A DNA stretch of 64,000 bases from Rhodoplanes sp963840055. GTDB lineage: Bacteria > Pseudomonadota > Alphaproteobacteria > Rhizobiales > Xanthobacteraceae. Shown one piece after another: positions 9,206 through 18,798 of this stretch. Position 1 is the first letter of the stretch. The number at the start of each line of letters is the position of its first letter. The position numbers and the translations under genes were made by a program. The notes below the pieces were generated by a model. That model was not told where the DNA came from. It saw only the letters and a program-made list of their open reading frames with translations, and searched no databases. The stretch covers positions 7,013 to 71,012 of the forward strand of contig CAWIXM010000023.1 in assembly GCA_963840055.1 (NCBI GenBank). Direction: 5' to 3'.

Positions 9206-10015
9206 TGGGCGATTTCCTCACAACTCACCAGCGATTGGTGCCGGCACAGAAGTATAATAAAATCGCGCATTTATCGGTTTGATTTGGATCAACTTAGCGC
9301 GCGGTTTCGCCCGGCGTTGTCGGTGCAATTTGTTTCTGGCTCATCGATAAGCTTATTAATGAGGGTCGTTTGGCAAACCTTCTTAAACTGCTTTTGGTGC
9401 TGATTTGCCTGGCGGCAATCCTTCAACGAGTGCTGCCGCTGGCCGGAATTAATTGCTGTAGCCGCTGCTCATGACGATGCCGCCGATTTTGATCGACAGC
9501 GTCGTGCGCCAAAGTTCTACTTCTGCAATTGGCACTCATCGCCAATTCGGTGCGCTGCAATACGGCGTCCGTTGCTGAGGGCAGACCAGTCGTCATCGGC
9601 GTGACAGCATGACGGGCGAGTCTGACCCGGACCCGGTCTCCGGAAGTGCCCCTTGCATCTGCCGCGCAACTTCGCGTGCAGTTTGTCGCGCAGGAGGGCC
9701 GACCCGTGTGACCAACTCGGGCATTCGTCGCTGCGCTGACATTTTTTCCCGAATGCGCGGGGGTGTGCCCCGGAGGGGGATAAGGTCGGCGAGGAACGCT
9801 TGTCGCGCGGTGCCCGAAGCAGTTTACACACAGGGCGCGTTTCGAATTAATTTATTCCGGAGCCCCAATATACTCAACCGGCCGCCGTATGACTGCGCCG
9901 GACCCCATGTTAGTACCCCCCATTCGGCGTTGCATCCGCTGTTGCCAAATCGCCCTTTGTCTCTTCCGATCCCGGCAGTCCCAGCCGTACTGGGAGAGTT
10001 TGCAGTAACGGTGGT
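9206..10015. other. Gene-poor stretch
   Basis: About 800 bp with no convincing gene. The open frames here lack ribosome sites and family features, and composition is mixed. It may hold decayed sequence, but no relic could be identified. Confidence 0.5.
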
Positions 10016-10132
10016 TCATATGGGCGTATTGTGCGTGCCGTGTCCAAGTGCGTTAAATTGCACCTGCGCGGACGCGACCCCGCCGAATGCGATGGAGGCG
10101 GCGGCGACAAGCATCACTGCCGACAGTCTCAT
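10016..10132 (-). CDS. Very small secreted peptide (38 aa) or truncated gene
   Basis: MRLSAVMLVAAASIAFGGVA is followed by SAQVQFNALGHGTHNTPI and a stop. The first 23 residues form a textbook signal peptide with an ASAQ cleavage site. An AAAGGAGG ribosome site sits 11 bases upstream of 10132. The mature peptide would be only about 15 residues. After the stop the same frame continues open for some distance, so this may be a gene cut by one nonsense change. A group II intron ends about 45 bp upstream. Confidence 0.4.
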   Translation of the reverse strand: MRLSAVMLVAAASIAFGGVASAQVQFNALGHGTHNTPI

Positions 10133-10245
10133 TTTCCCCATCCCTCCTTTGAGTCAGATCAACTTTACATTGTCGTGTAGCGGACAGGAATTCCACCCAT
10201 CCGCCCACAGGAAACCGGACGTGAGCCTCTCAACTCATCCGGCTT

Positions 10246-11265
10246 CTACCTTCCAGCCGACGGTCGGATGCCGAGCTGCCACAAGACGAGCAGGTTCGGA
10301 GCTCGCTCTGCGAGCCGTCCCAGCCAGTGTATGGAGGCAGTTTTTCGGCGTCGCAGCCGCTTGTATTTCCATCTCGCCCATCGGGCGAGCGCCTCATTGA
10401 TGTGCTGCAGGACCGCGATGCATTCCGTGCGGTAGTATCGCCCGTAATAGTTCATCCAGCCCCGCACCGCGGGATCGATCAGCTTTGCGAGTTGTTCGAG
10501 CGGCTGGTTGTTCCGGGTCGAAGCTATCCGCCATGCGCGGACAGTCTGCCGGATTCCCTTGGCCGCTTTGGCGCTGATCGCCGGCAGGAAGCTAACAAAG
10601 TTCTTGCCCTGCCAATTTCGTGCGCGGCCCGGTTGGAATGTGTAGCCTAGGAAGTCGAATGCCACATTCTCGTAACGTTGCTTCCTATTGGCATCCTTGC
10701 AGTACACGATCCGAGTCTTCTCAGAATGAAGCTCGAGACCGCATTCAGCAAGGCGTTGCCGGATTGCCTCCAGAACAGACTGAGCCTGACTTTCGCTCCG
10801 GCAGTGGACGATCACATCATCGGCGTATCTTTCGAAACGCAGATGAGGGAATGCCCTTCGCATCCACAAGTCGAATGCGTAATGCAGGAACAAGTTCGCT
10901 AGCAGGGGCGAGACGACGGAGCCTTGAGGTGTTCCCTTCGTCCGCTCCATACGGGTCCCGTCCGTGCGCTCCGCAGGGGCTTTCAGCCACCGTTTCACGT
11001 ACAGATGTACCCAACCCAAATCCGTATGACAGGCAACGGCTCGTTCGATTAGCTCATGCGGAATCGTATCAAAGAAGGACTTGATATCGAGGTCGATGAC
11101 CCAATCGAACTTCCAACAGCGCTCGCGCGCCGCCCCCACCGCGTCAAGTGCCGAACGGCCGGAACGATAGCCATAGGAGTCGGGGTGGAATATGGGCTCC
11201 ACTTCCGGCTCCAGAACCATCTTCACGACCGTCTGTGCGACGCGGTCGGCAATGGTGGGGACACA
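10246..11265 (-). pseudogene. ltrA: Group II intron reverse transcriptase/maturase, C-terminal part
   Basis: The sequence runs from VPTIADRVAQTVVKMVLEPE through SYGYRSGRSALDAV, DLDIKSFFDTIPHELI, GTPQGSVVSPLLANLFLHY and the catalytic RYADDVIVHC, to the maturase X domain (RGWMNYYGRYY) and a basic tail. The polymerase core is present, but the first 90 or so residues lie 3 kb away beyond the cassette. The frame upstream of about 11265 is antisense to the DUF5372 gene and is not part of this protein. Confidence 0.85.
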
Positions 11266-11297
11266 CTCGTCGAACTGCACTCCTATCCAACCAGCCT

Positions 11298-11573
11298 TTG
11301 GGATTCGCTGAAGTCGTCCACCCGTTTCATCCATTGCGTGGCCAGCGGTTCGTCGTCCTGAAGATCCGGCGCGTCTCGGGCGTCGAGATGTTAAGCCTGC
11401 GCCATCCTGAGCTCGGCTCGTTCGCGATGCCGCGGGAATGGACCGACAGGGCACCGCCGGACAAGCAGGCTCATGCTGGTGGAACACCGTTGGTTATCAA
11501 TGCCTCCGGTCTGGTCGCGCTTGCCGAATTTGTTGCTTGTCTCGACGTGGCCGACTTCGGAGTTGACCGATGA
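11298..11573 (+). CDS. DUF5372-family protein of the recombinase cassette
   Basis: The conserved part is VVHPFHPLRGQRFVVLKIRR, then LRHPELGSFAMPREWTDRA and LVINASGLVALAEFVACL. This small protein type is typically encoded just ahead of DUF6788 and a large serine recombinase in mobile cassettes. Its biochemical role is unknown. A TTG at 11298 is the nearest plausible start; no good ribosome site is visible, so the start is uncertain. Frames upstream of it are antisense intron sequence. Confidence 0.6.
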   Translation: MGFAEVVHPFHPLRGQRFVVLKIRRVSGVEMLSLRHPELGSFAMPREWTDRAPPDKQAHAGGTPLVINASGLVALAEFVACLDVADFGVDR

Positions 11574-11615
11574 ATCGGCTTCTGATTCGATCGGACAGAC
11601 TTATGATTCGGTCCG

Positions 11616-11957
11616 ATGAAGTTCCAGAACTATTCCGCACCTGCCTTGCGCAGACGCCGTCGCCGACTGGTGCGCGACTTGCCACCGATCGAACAGGTAC
11701 TGCGCGGCACATTGGTCGAGACTTACAAGCGCTGTGGTCGACCGAACTGCCACTGCGTCGACGGACCGGGACATGGCCCGAAGCGATATCTGTCCATCAG
11801 CCAGCCTGGCGGTCGACCGCGACGGGACTATGTGCCCAACGATGCTCATGTGCAGGTTGCCCAATTGATCGACAACTTCCGCAAGCTGCGCGCAATGCTC
11901 GACGAGATCTGCGCGATCAATACGGAACTCCTGCGGCGACGCGAAGATCTGGGATAG
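11616..11957 (+). CDS. DUF6788-family small protein of the recombinase cassette
   Basis: 113 residues, starting MKFQNYSAPALRRRRRR. The centre has CGRPNCHCVDGPGHGPKRYLS, with C-x4-C-x-C clustering that suggests a metal site or DNA contact, followed by a helical C-terminus. Proteins of this type sit directly upstream of serine recombinases in the same cassette layout. The arginine-rich N-terminus would suit nucleic-acid binding. Function unproven. Confidence 0.65.
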   Translation: MKFQNYSAPALRRRRRRLVRDLPPIEQVLRGTLVETYKRCGRPNCHCVDGPGHGPKRYLSISQPGGRPRRDYVPNDAHVQVAQLIDNFRKLRAMLDEICAINTELLRRREDLG

Positions 11958-12075
11958 ACCGCGATGGACCCGGCCCTCGCCGCCCTCGACTTCGCCAAGG
12001 CGGGCGCCATCCTCGCCGACATGGTTGTATCCTATCTTGCCGCCGGCGCCCCGCCGTTCGATCCGGAGGGACCCG

Positions 12076-14143
12076 ATGACCATGATCTCCAAGATTGCCG
12101 ATCGACACCTCTCAAGGCAGGCCTGCATCTACATCCGCCAATCGACTCTGGCGCAAGTCCGCTCGAACCAGGAGAGCACGGACCGCCAATACAACCTGTT
12201 GAACAAGGCCCAATCGCTCGGCTGGGCGGCGGAGCAGATTCGCATCCTCGACCGCGATCTCGGACAATCCGGCGCAGCAGCAACCAAGCGTGCGGACTTC
12301 AAGACCCTGGTCGGCGATGTGGCGATGGGTCAGATCGGTGCGATCTTCGCCCTGGAAGCATCCCGGCTGGCGCGATCGAACCAGGACTGGCACCGCCTGC
12401 TCGAACTGTGCGCCATCACCGGCACGCTCGTGATCGACGAGGACGGCTGTTACGATCCCGCCGAGTTCAACGACAGCCTCGTACTCGGCATGAAGGGCAC
12501 CTTCGCCCAGGCAGAGCTGCACATCATCCGCGCGCGCCTCCATGGCGGCAAGCTCAACAAGGCGTCCAGGGGCGAACTGCGGTTCCCGTTGCCGGTCGGG
12601 TTCGTATTCGAGGACGACAAGATCGTGCTCGATCCCGATCGGGAGGTTCAAGGCGCGGTCCGCATGGCCTTCGATCTGTTCGAACGCGAGGCCACCGCCT
12701 ACGGCGCCGTGCGGCGCTTCCAGGAACTGGGGCTGCGCTTCCCGCGTCGTGCCTACGGTGGCGCGTGGAACGGAAAGCTTCTCTGGGGTCGGCTGACGCA
12801 TTCGCGCATGCTCGGCATTCTGGCCAATCCCTCTTACGCCGGCGCCTACGTCTTCGGCCGCTATCAATCGTCCAAGCAGGTAGGACCGTCCGGCGAGATC
12901 GTCAGCCGGTTGCGCCCAGTCCCGCAGGAGGCCTGGCGCGTGGTGATCCGCGACCATCACGAAGGCTATATCGACTGGGGCCAGTTCGTCGCCTCGACAC
13001 CGCCTCGACGCCAATCGAACCAACGGCGACAGTTTGGCCGGACCCGCCCGAGAGGGTCTTTGCTTGTTGCAGGGCATGCTGCTGTGCGGAGAGTGCGGCC
13101 GCCGGTTGACCGTGCGCTACAAGGGCAATGGCGGGCTTTACCCCATGTACCAGTGCCTGTGGAAGCATCGGGAGGGATTGGCGTCGCATGCCTGTCTCGA
13201 AGTGTCCTCCACTCCGCTCGACAAGGCGATCACCGACCGGTTGGTCGGCGCGATCACGCCGGTGACGATCGAACTCGCGCTGGCGGCGCTGACCAGCCTG
13301 GAAGAGCGCGATCGCGAGATCGGCGCGCAGTGGCGGATGCGGATCGAGCGGGCTCGCTATGATGTCGATCTCGCCGAACGGCGTTACGAGGCGGTTGATC
13401 CCGGCAACCGGCTGATCGCCGCGACACTCGAACAGCGCTGGAACGAAGCCATGCAGCGCCTGAATGATCTCGAAGCCGACCTAGCGGCCTTCGAGCGGCA
13501 GGTCATGCGGGCCGTGACTGCCGAACAGAAGCGGCAGATTCTCCAGCTGGCGAGCGAATTCCCACGACTATGGGCGGCGTCAACCACCACGCCGCGCGAT
13601 CGCAAGCGCATTCTGCGCCTGCTGGTGCGCGACATCACCGTGACGAAAGGACCGGAGCCGAAGGTCGTTAGATTGCACGTCCATTGGCAAGGCGGCAAAA
13701 CCGAGACCCTGCAGGTCCAGTTGCCTCAGAAACGGGCTGACGCAATCCGTTATCCCACGCCGTTCGTTGGACGTATTCGAGAACTGGCGATCAACCATCA
13801 TGACAATGAAATCGTCGCACTGCTGCGCAACGAAGGTCACAAGAGCACCACAACAGGCAGGCCGATTACGCCGGGCACGATAAAATGGTTGCGATACAAA
13901 CATCGCATTGCGGCCCCGCAACCGCCCGAAGGAACTCTCAACGTTCGTCAGGTCGGCGAGAGATATGGCGTCAGCCTCTCGGTCGTTCATTACTGGATCA
14001 ACCGCGGGATCCTGCCTGCGCTGCAACGCAAAGCGAATGCACCATACGCGATCACCGTCAATGACGAATTGGATCACCGCCTCCGACAATGGGTCGCTAA
14101 CTCGGCCCATCTTCACCCATCATCCCCAACGCTAATTGCATAA
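12076..14143 (+). pseudogene. Large serine recombinase, frameshifted near 13000
   Basis: The start at 12076 has GGAGGG upstream. The resolvase domain opens with ACIYIRQSTLAQV, giving the nucleophile Ser23, followed by EASRLARSNQDW and LVLGMKGTFAQAELH. The recombinase domain runs to about 13000, where the frame shifts just before NRTNGDSLAGPAREGLCLLQGM. The second frame carries the zinc-ribbon region (LLCGECGRRLTVRYKG, YQCLWKH), a long coiled coil and a C-terminal helix-turn-helix to 14143. A single indel breaks it, so a full enzyme is made only if the shift is a sequencing error or is bypassed. Confidence 0.8.
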
Positions 14144-14149
14144 GGTGCT

Positions 14150-14405
14150 CTATGCCCCCTACGTCGGGATGCCCAAAGGGCGTACCCCTCCATTGGCTTT
14201 CGGGATTTCCACGAGGAGGACGAGGTGGAAGGTACGATCCCGACGACATGCGATTCCATATCTTATAAAGGTTACCCTTTAGATCTTTCTCGAACGCCGT
14301 CAGCGATACGCCGTCCACGCCGCCCACCCCTTGGTTTTCCCTCACCTGTTTCCAGGCCTCCCAGACGAGGCGTTTGGAAATGTCGTATGGCTTTGCCTCG
14401 GACAT
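14150..14405 (-). pseudogene. ltrA: Group II intron reverse transcriptase, N-terminal part
   Basis: MSEAKPYDISKRLVWEAWKQ, then GVGGVDGVSLTAFEKDL and YKIWNRMSSGSYLPP are the standard start of this protein family. A frameshift occurs near 14230 (in PPRPPR); the alternative frame continues VEIPKANGGVRPLGIPT up to the cassette boundary at about 14160. The 3' remainder is at 10246-11265. The reverse transcriptase is therefore dead both by frameshift and by insertion. Confidence 0.8.
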
Positions 14406-15040
14406 CAGCTCATCCCGTTACCGGTTGGCTGAAAATCCTTGGCGGGAAGGTCGGGTCCCTTCGCTCCACCCGCATTACTGGGCTTCATCACTACTACGAA
14501 CCCGTCCGCCCCTGTGGCCCACATCGGTACTGTCCCCCTTACGGTTTCGCCGCTTCGGGGTTCTCCCTTAGCATCGGGACACAGGTTCCCACGTTCCGCA
14601 CAAGAGCCTGTTCTCGGGATCGCGCCGCCTAAATACCGGTTGCCGCCCAGCCAATCGGCAGGCTTCCGCTGGGCTTCGTCCCAGGAATGGAGTCCGCTCC
14701 TGGTTTCGGCAACGTCTAGAAATTCTTTTCGATACGTCATCAGCGGTTCACTTGCGTTCGCCTTCCCGCAACACACCTGACGGGTTCTTCCCGCCTTTTC
14801 CCGCAACGCTCACCACCCCGACCATTGTGTCGGAGCAGCTTGCGGTGGTTTGGACCCTGATCCTGCAATCCGAGTCCGAGGGACCTACCCTCATCTCTTG
14901 TGCAGCAAAGCTGCTCGAAGGTACTTCTACATTTTCGAATTTCCTTCTCGCGCCGTCGTGGCGCACGACCCCACAGAATTATCCACCTCCCGGTTATTCT
15001 TCAGGCTGCTTAGACTTCGGATTTTTTTGGGGCGTGTACT

Positions 15041-16353
15041 CACTACTGTCCGGTTAATAGTCGAACAGATTCAGCTGGTTGCTGAGTTCGCCGTCTTCGA
15101 AAGTGGTTGTGCTTTCGGAAAATGCCTGGGACATCGGCATTTTCTCGAAGAGGGTGACCGAGAAAACCTGGAGCAAAGTGTAGAGAGAGGCCTCCAAGCC
15201 GAGGCGCTTCTTGACGATGGCAACCAGGACGTAGACGGAAACCGCGATCCATATTTGCGTCCTCACCGCGTTGTCCGACGTGCCGTAAAACTGCTTGATC
15301 CGAAGATGCTGCTTTATCCATTTGAAGAACAGTTCGACCTGCCAGCGGCTCTTGTATAGGTCGCAGATCAATGCCGCCGGCAGGGTAAAATGGTTGGTAA
15401 GAAACACCAGCCTTTTTCCCGATGCGGCATCCTTGAATCGGACGCGGCGCAGATGAACGGGATAGTCCTTGCTGGTAGAATAGCCATCCAATGCGATAGT
15501 CTGGTCGGCAATGATACCGGTCGCCCGATCTGTCGGCGCCGAGTAGACGCGGTGCGCATCCAGGTTCGACTTGGCACGGGTGACGAAGAAGGCGCCAGCC
15601 TGCTGCAAGACGTAAAGGCGCGCGAAGTCGATGTAGCCGCGATCCATGACGTAGATGGCGCCTGCTTCGGGGATCAGCAAATCGAGAGCGTGAACGTCGT
15701 GCAGCTTGCCGTTCGAGATGTGAACGAAGCTCGGGATGTTGCCGCGCAGATCGAGCAACGTGTGCATCTTCACCGCCGCCTTGGTGGAGCGAAAGTGCGC
15801 CCATGGAAATAGCGACAGGCACAGATCGATGGTCGTGGAATCCAGAGCATAGACCGTGTTGGCCAGCTCCATGCCCAGGCTTTCGCTGGCATAGAGCTTC
15901 CTCGCATGGGCAATCAGACGGTGAGCGAACTCCGCGTAAATGCGCCAGTCGCGCGTCTCGTTCGCGTCGGCCAGAGTCGATCGTCGGACCGGCTCGCGAA
16001 AACCAATGTGATAGAGTTTCGACGCGCGCGCCGATAGGCAGACCTCGATATCGCGCAGGCTCTCTCGATAGGTCAGTTGCGCAAACGCCATCGCGCGGTA
16101 TTGCTCGGCACAACACAGCGTTCGCACCCGGGCGTCGCCACCGTAGCGGGTAACAATCCGCGCAAAAGTGCTCCAAGGCAGAAAATCCATCAGCTGGGCG
16201 AAAAGCGTCTTGCCGATGTTCACGGGCGACTCCTCGGAAAAACTCCGAATAGCGCCCGACCAAGTTCAAATCGACACCACCCATTTTCGGTGGCAAGCTC
16301 CTGCCAGATCAGCTCTTTCCAGAACGCTCCTCACCGTCAACCGGACACCAGTG
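15041..16353 (-). mobile_element. IS4-family insertion sequence, copy 1 (1313 bp, complete)
   Basis: The ends are imperfect inverted repeats sharing TGTCCGGTT (CACTACTGTCCGGTT at 15041 and the complement of CACTGGTGTCCGGTT at 16353). The element is flanked by the 9-bp direct repeat GCGTGTACT (15032-15040 and 16354-16362). It is nearly identical to the copy at 59456-60768 in the opposite orientation. It lies about 75 bp outside the 5' end of the group II intron. Confidence 0.92.
15054..16223 (-). CDS. IS4-family DDE transposase
   Basis: 389 residues, complete. The catalytic residues are in LDSTTIDLCLSLFPWA (first D), VMDRGYIDFARLY (second D) and the Y-x2-R-x3-E-x6-K signature YKSRWQVELFFKWIK (E). 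It differs from the second copy by one visible residue (Leu versus Pro in SGKRLVFLTN), so transposition was recent and both copies are probably active or very recently so. Confidence 0.93.
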   Translation of the reverse strand: MNIGKTLFAQLMDFLPWSTFARIVTRYGGDARVRTLCCAEQYRAMAFAQLTYRESLRDIEVCLSARASKLYHIGFREPVRRSTLADANETRDWRIYAEFAHRLIAHARKLYASESLGMELANTVYALDSTTIDLCLSLFPWAHFRSTKAAVKMHTLLDLRGNIPSFVHISNGKLHDVHALDLLIPEAGAIYVMDRGYIDFARLYVLQQAGAFFVTRAKSNLDAHRVYSAPTDRATGIIADQTIALDGYSTSKDYPVHLRRVRFKDAASGKRLVFLTNHFTLPAALICDLYKSRWQVELFFKWIKQHLRIKQFYGTSDNAVRTQIWIAVSVYVLVAIVKKRLGLEASLYTLLQVFSVTLFEKMPMSQAFSESTTTFEDGELSNQLNLFDY

Positions 16354-16362
16354 GCGTGTACT

Positions 16363-16828
16363 CATAAATCGAACTTGATCGGTGCGTTTTGATCGATGTC
16401 CGCTACGCCCCGATCCATTGATACAACATGCCCAGTCCGTGCTCGAAAGCCGTCTTCGGGCCCATGGAATACGCCCACGTGGCGCTGGGCGCGCCGCTGG
16501 TGCGTTGAACCTTCAGGGGCTGGCCCCTTTCCCGCTCTGGGCCGGTGTGGCCGCACCGGTGAGCCCCTGGCCACCCTCCATCCGCCACCGTGCCGCTAGG
16601 GTGCCGCAGGGTTGGATCAATTGTTCGGGGGGCAAGCCCCCCCTTTTACCCTGATGGCACAAAACGCACCAGCGGGCCGGAAAATCGAACCTAAAGAGCG
16701 CATTGTGCTTGCTGGATCGTCCGCTTTCGCGGACGATGACGGCAGGCGATGGGTTCGATTCCAGGTCAATTCATCTTGCTGTAAACGATCGTTGGACTCC
16801 TGACGCCGCACTTTTGCCCGCGCCGAAA
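16363..16828. other. Intergenic region without a recognised gene; one perfect hairpin
   Basis: No supportable reading frame. The only clear structure is ATCGTCCGC-TTTC-GCGGACGAT at 16716-16737, a 9-bp-arm palindrome of the REP-like type. It lies about 90 bp downstream of the end of the aap operon (minus strand) and could end its transcription or be a dispersed repeat. Confidence 0.6.
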
Positions 16829-17614
16829 TCACCGCGCGAGAATTTGTCCGAGAAACATGCGCGTCCGCTCATGCTGCGGGGAGGAGAAGAATGCCTCCGG
16901 CGCGTTGATCTCGATGATCTGGCCCTCGTCCATGAACACCATGCGGTTTGCCACTTCGCGCGCGAACCCCATTTCGTGGGTAACGACCATCATGGTCATG
17001 CCGTCGAGGGCGAGCGCGACCATGGTATCGAGCACCTCCTTGACCATTTCCGGATCGAGCGCCGAGGTCGGCTCGTCGAACATCATGATCTTCGGGTTCA
17101 TACACAACGCGCGCGCGATCGCCACCCGTTGCTGCTGCCCGCCCGAGAGCTGGGCCGGATATTTGCTCGCCTGTTCGGGGATGCGCACGCGGGTCAGATA
17201 ATGCATGGCGATCGCCTCGGCCTCCTTGCGCGGCATTTTGCGCACGTAGATGGGCGCGAGCGTGCAGTTCTCCATCACCGTGAGGTGAGGAAACAGGTTG
17301 AAGTGCTGAAACACCATGCCCACCTCGCGACGGACTTCATCGACCCGCTTGAGGTCGTGCGTCAGCAGCACGCCGTCGACGATCACCTGCCCGCGCTGAT
17401 AGGTTTCGAGCGCATTGACGCAACGGAGCAGGGTCGACTTGCCCGATCCGGAGGGACCGCAGATGACGATGCGTTCGCCGCGTGCGATGCGCAGGTTGAC
17501 GTCGTTGAGAACGTGAAAGTCGCCGTACCATTTGTGCAGGTCGACGATCTCGACCGCGTAGGGAGCTTCCGGAGCGGCGCGTGCGCCTTCGCCAATGCCG
17601 GCGGCATCGTTCAT
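16829..17614 (-). CDS. aapP: General L-amino acid ABC transporter, ATP-binding protein
   Basis: 261 residues. Walker A is GPSGSGKST, the signature is LSGGQQQRVAIARAL, Walker B is IMMFDEPTSALD, and the H-loop is VVTHEMGFARE. It powers the AapQM permease at the inner face of the membrane. The start at 17614 (MNDAAGIGEG) is preferred over the longer frame because GAGGAG lies 8 bases upstream and the longer version would overlap aapM. It is last in the order aapJ-aapQ-aapM-aapP, 10 bp after aapM. Confidence 0.93.
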   Translation of the reverse strand: MNDAAGIGEGARAAPEAPYAVEIVDLHKWYGDFHVLNDVNLRIARGERIVICGPSGSGKSTLLRCVNALETYQRGQVIVDGVLLTHDLKRVDEVRREVGMVFQHFNLFPHLTVMENCTLAPIYVRKMPRKEAEAIAMHYLTRVRIPEQASKYPAQLSGGQQQRVAIARALCMNPKIMMFDEPTSALDPEMVKEVLDTMVALALDGMTMMVVTHEMGFAREVANRMVFMDEGQIIEINAPEAFFSSPQHERTRMFLGQILAR

Positions 17615-17624
17615 CTGCGGCTCC

Positions 17625-18788
17625 TCAGCGCCGATCGCCAGCGCCGAGCCGTCGCTCCACGCCGCTCGCATAGCGCGACATCGAGTGGCAGATCACGAAA
17701 TAGACCAATGCGGCGAAGACATAGCCGGTAGCGCTGGTCACCGGCGTCGCCCAGCGCGGATCGCCGCGCGCGATCTCGATTGTCCGCAGGAAGTCGAAAA
17801 TGCCGACGATGAATACCAGCGTCGTGTCTTTGAACAAGGCGATGGCGCTGTTGACGATGTTAGGAATGGTGACCTTCAGCGCCTGCGGCAGAATGACGAA
17901 GCGGAGGCTGGTCCAATAGCCGAGCCCAAGCGCGTCGGCCGCTTCATACTGCCCTTTCGCAATCGACTGCAGTCCGGCGCGCACGACCTCGGCCATATAG
18001 GCGGAGGAGAACAATGCGATGCCGACCAGCGCCCGCGCGAGCTTGTCGGGCGACCAGGCCGGCGGAACGAACAGCGGCAGCATCACGCTCGCCATGAACA
18101 GCACGGTGATCAGCGGCACGCCGCGGACGAACTCGATGAACAGCACGGAGATGAGTTTGACCGCCGGCATATCCGAACGGCGTCCGAGCGCGAGCAAGAT
18201 GCCGATGGGGAGCGAAACCACGATTCCGACAGCAGCGACCACCAGCGTGACCAGAAGCCCGCCCCATGATGCGGTCTCGACCACCGGAAGTCCGAGCGGC
18301 GGAAACCCGCGCAACAACGCGACCGAGACGATGGGAAGGACGACGAAGAAGAACAGAGCCCCGAGATCGCGGCGCGGCGCGTCGAGCCACAGCAGCCAGC
18401 CGATCCCGAATGCGAGCAGCCCGAAGAACACATCGACGCGCCAGCGCTGAGCGACCGGATAAGGCCCATAGATGAAGAACGAGAACCATTCGCGCACGAA
18501 GGCCCAGCAGGCGCCCACTTCCGGCCGCGCTGGCGTCGCCAGGCACGCCTCCCGATCCGTTCCGCTCCACACCGCGTCGATCACCAGGAACTTGATGAGA
18601 GGCGGAATGACCCAGGCGATCAGCGCGATCACCAGCACGGTGAGCACGCCGTTGGATACGCTCGAGAACAGATTGTCCCTGATCCACCGCAACGGACCCA
18701 GTCCGGCCATTGGCGGGGCGACCGGCGCGGGCGGCGCGGTGCGCACATAGGCGATGACGGTTCCGTTGGGTCGGGTCTCTTGCGGCAC
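17625..18788 (-). CDS. aapM: General L-amino acid ABC transporter, permease
   Basis: 387 residues, longer than most polar amino-acid permeases, as usual for AapM. An N-terminal membrane region precedes the BPD_transp_1 core. The coupling EAA loop is EVVRAGLQSIAKGQYEAADA, which docks on AapP. Later segments include LVFIVGIFDFLRTIEIA. It partners with AapQ to form the channel. Ten bases separate it from aapQ on one side and aapP on the other, indicating one transcript. Confidence 0.93.
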   Translation of the reverse strand: MPQETRPNGTVIAYVRTAPPAPVAPPMAGLGPLRWIRDNLFSSVSNGVLTVLVIALIAWVIPPLIKFLVIDAVWSGTDREACLATPARPEVGACWAFVREWFSFFIYGPYPVAQRWRVDVFFGLLAFGIGWLLWLDAPRRDLGALFFFVVLPIVSVALLRGFPPLGLPVVETASWGGLLVTLVVAAVGIVVSLPIGILLALGRRSDMPAVKLISVLFIEFVRGVPLITVLFMASVMLPLFVPPAWSPDKLARALVGIALFSSAYMAEVVRAGLQSIAKGQYEAADALGLGYWTSLRFVILPQALKVTIPNIVNSAIALFKDTTLVFIVGIFDFLRTIEIARGDPRWATPVTSATGYVFAALVYFVICHSMSRYASGVERRLGAGDRR

Positions 18789-18798
18789 GGCCCGCCCC

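Larger units (their letters stand above)
10177..14966 (-). mobile_element. Group II intron split by a serine-recombinase cassette
   Basis: The 5' end is GTGCGCCACGACGG near 14966 (minus strand). Domain I features lie at 14.45-14.95 kb, and the intron-encoded protein starts at 14405. The 3' end near 10177 has a domain V hairpin (AGCCGGATGAGTTGAGAGG, CTCACGTCCGG). The reverse transcriptase frame is interrupted between roughly 11268 and 14160 by an unrelated gene cassette on the opposite strand. Without the cassette the intron would be about 1.9 kb, a normal size. Confidence 0.8.

Noticed and set aside
9609..10400. 263-residue plus-strand open frame
   Set aside because: It overlaps the group II intron 3' end and the small signal-peptide ORF, lacks a ribosome site and shows no motif.
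11266..11487. N-terminal extension of the maturase fragment (VPCRSIPAASRTSRAQ and following)
   Set aside because: This stretch is antisense to the DUF5372 gene and does not match the maturase N-terminus, which is found at 14150-14405.
12902..13189. A programmed frameshift in the serine recombinase
   Set aside because: No slippery heptamer or downstream pseudoknot was evident at about 13000; a plain indel is simpler.
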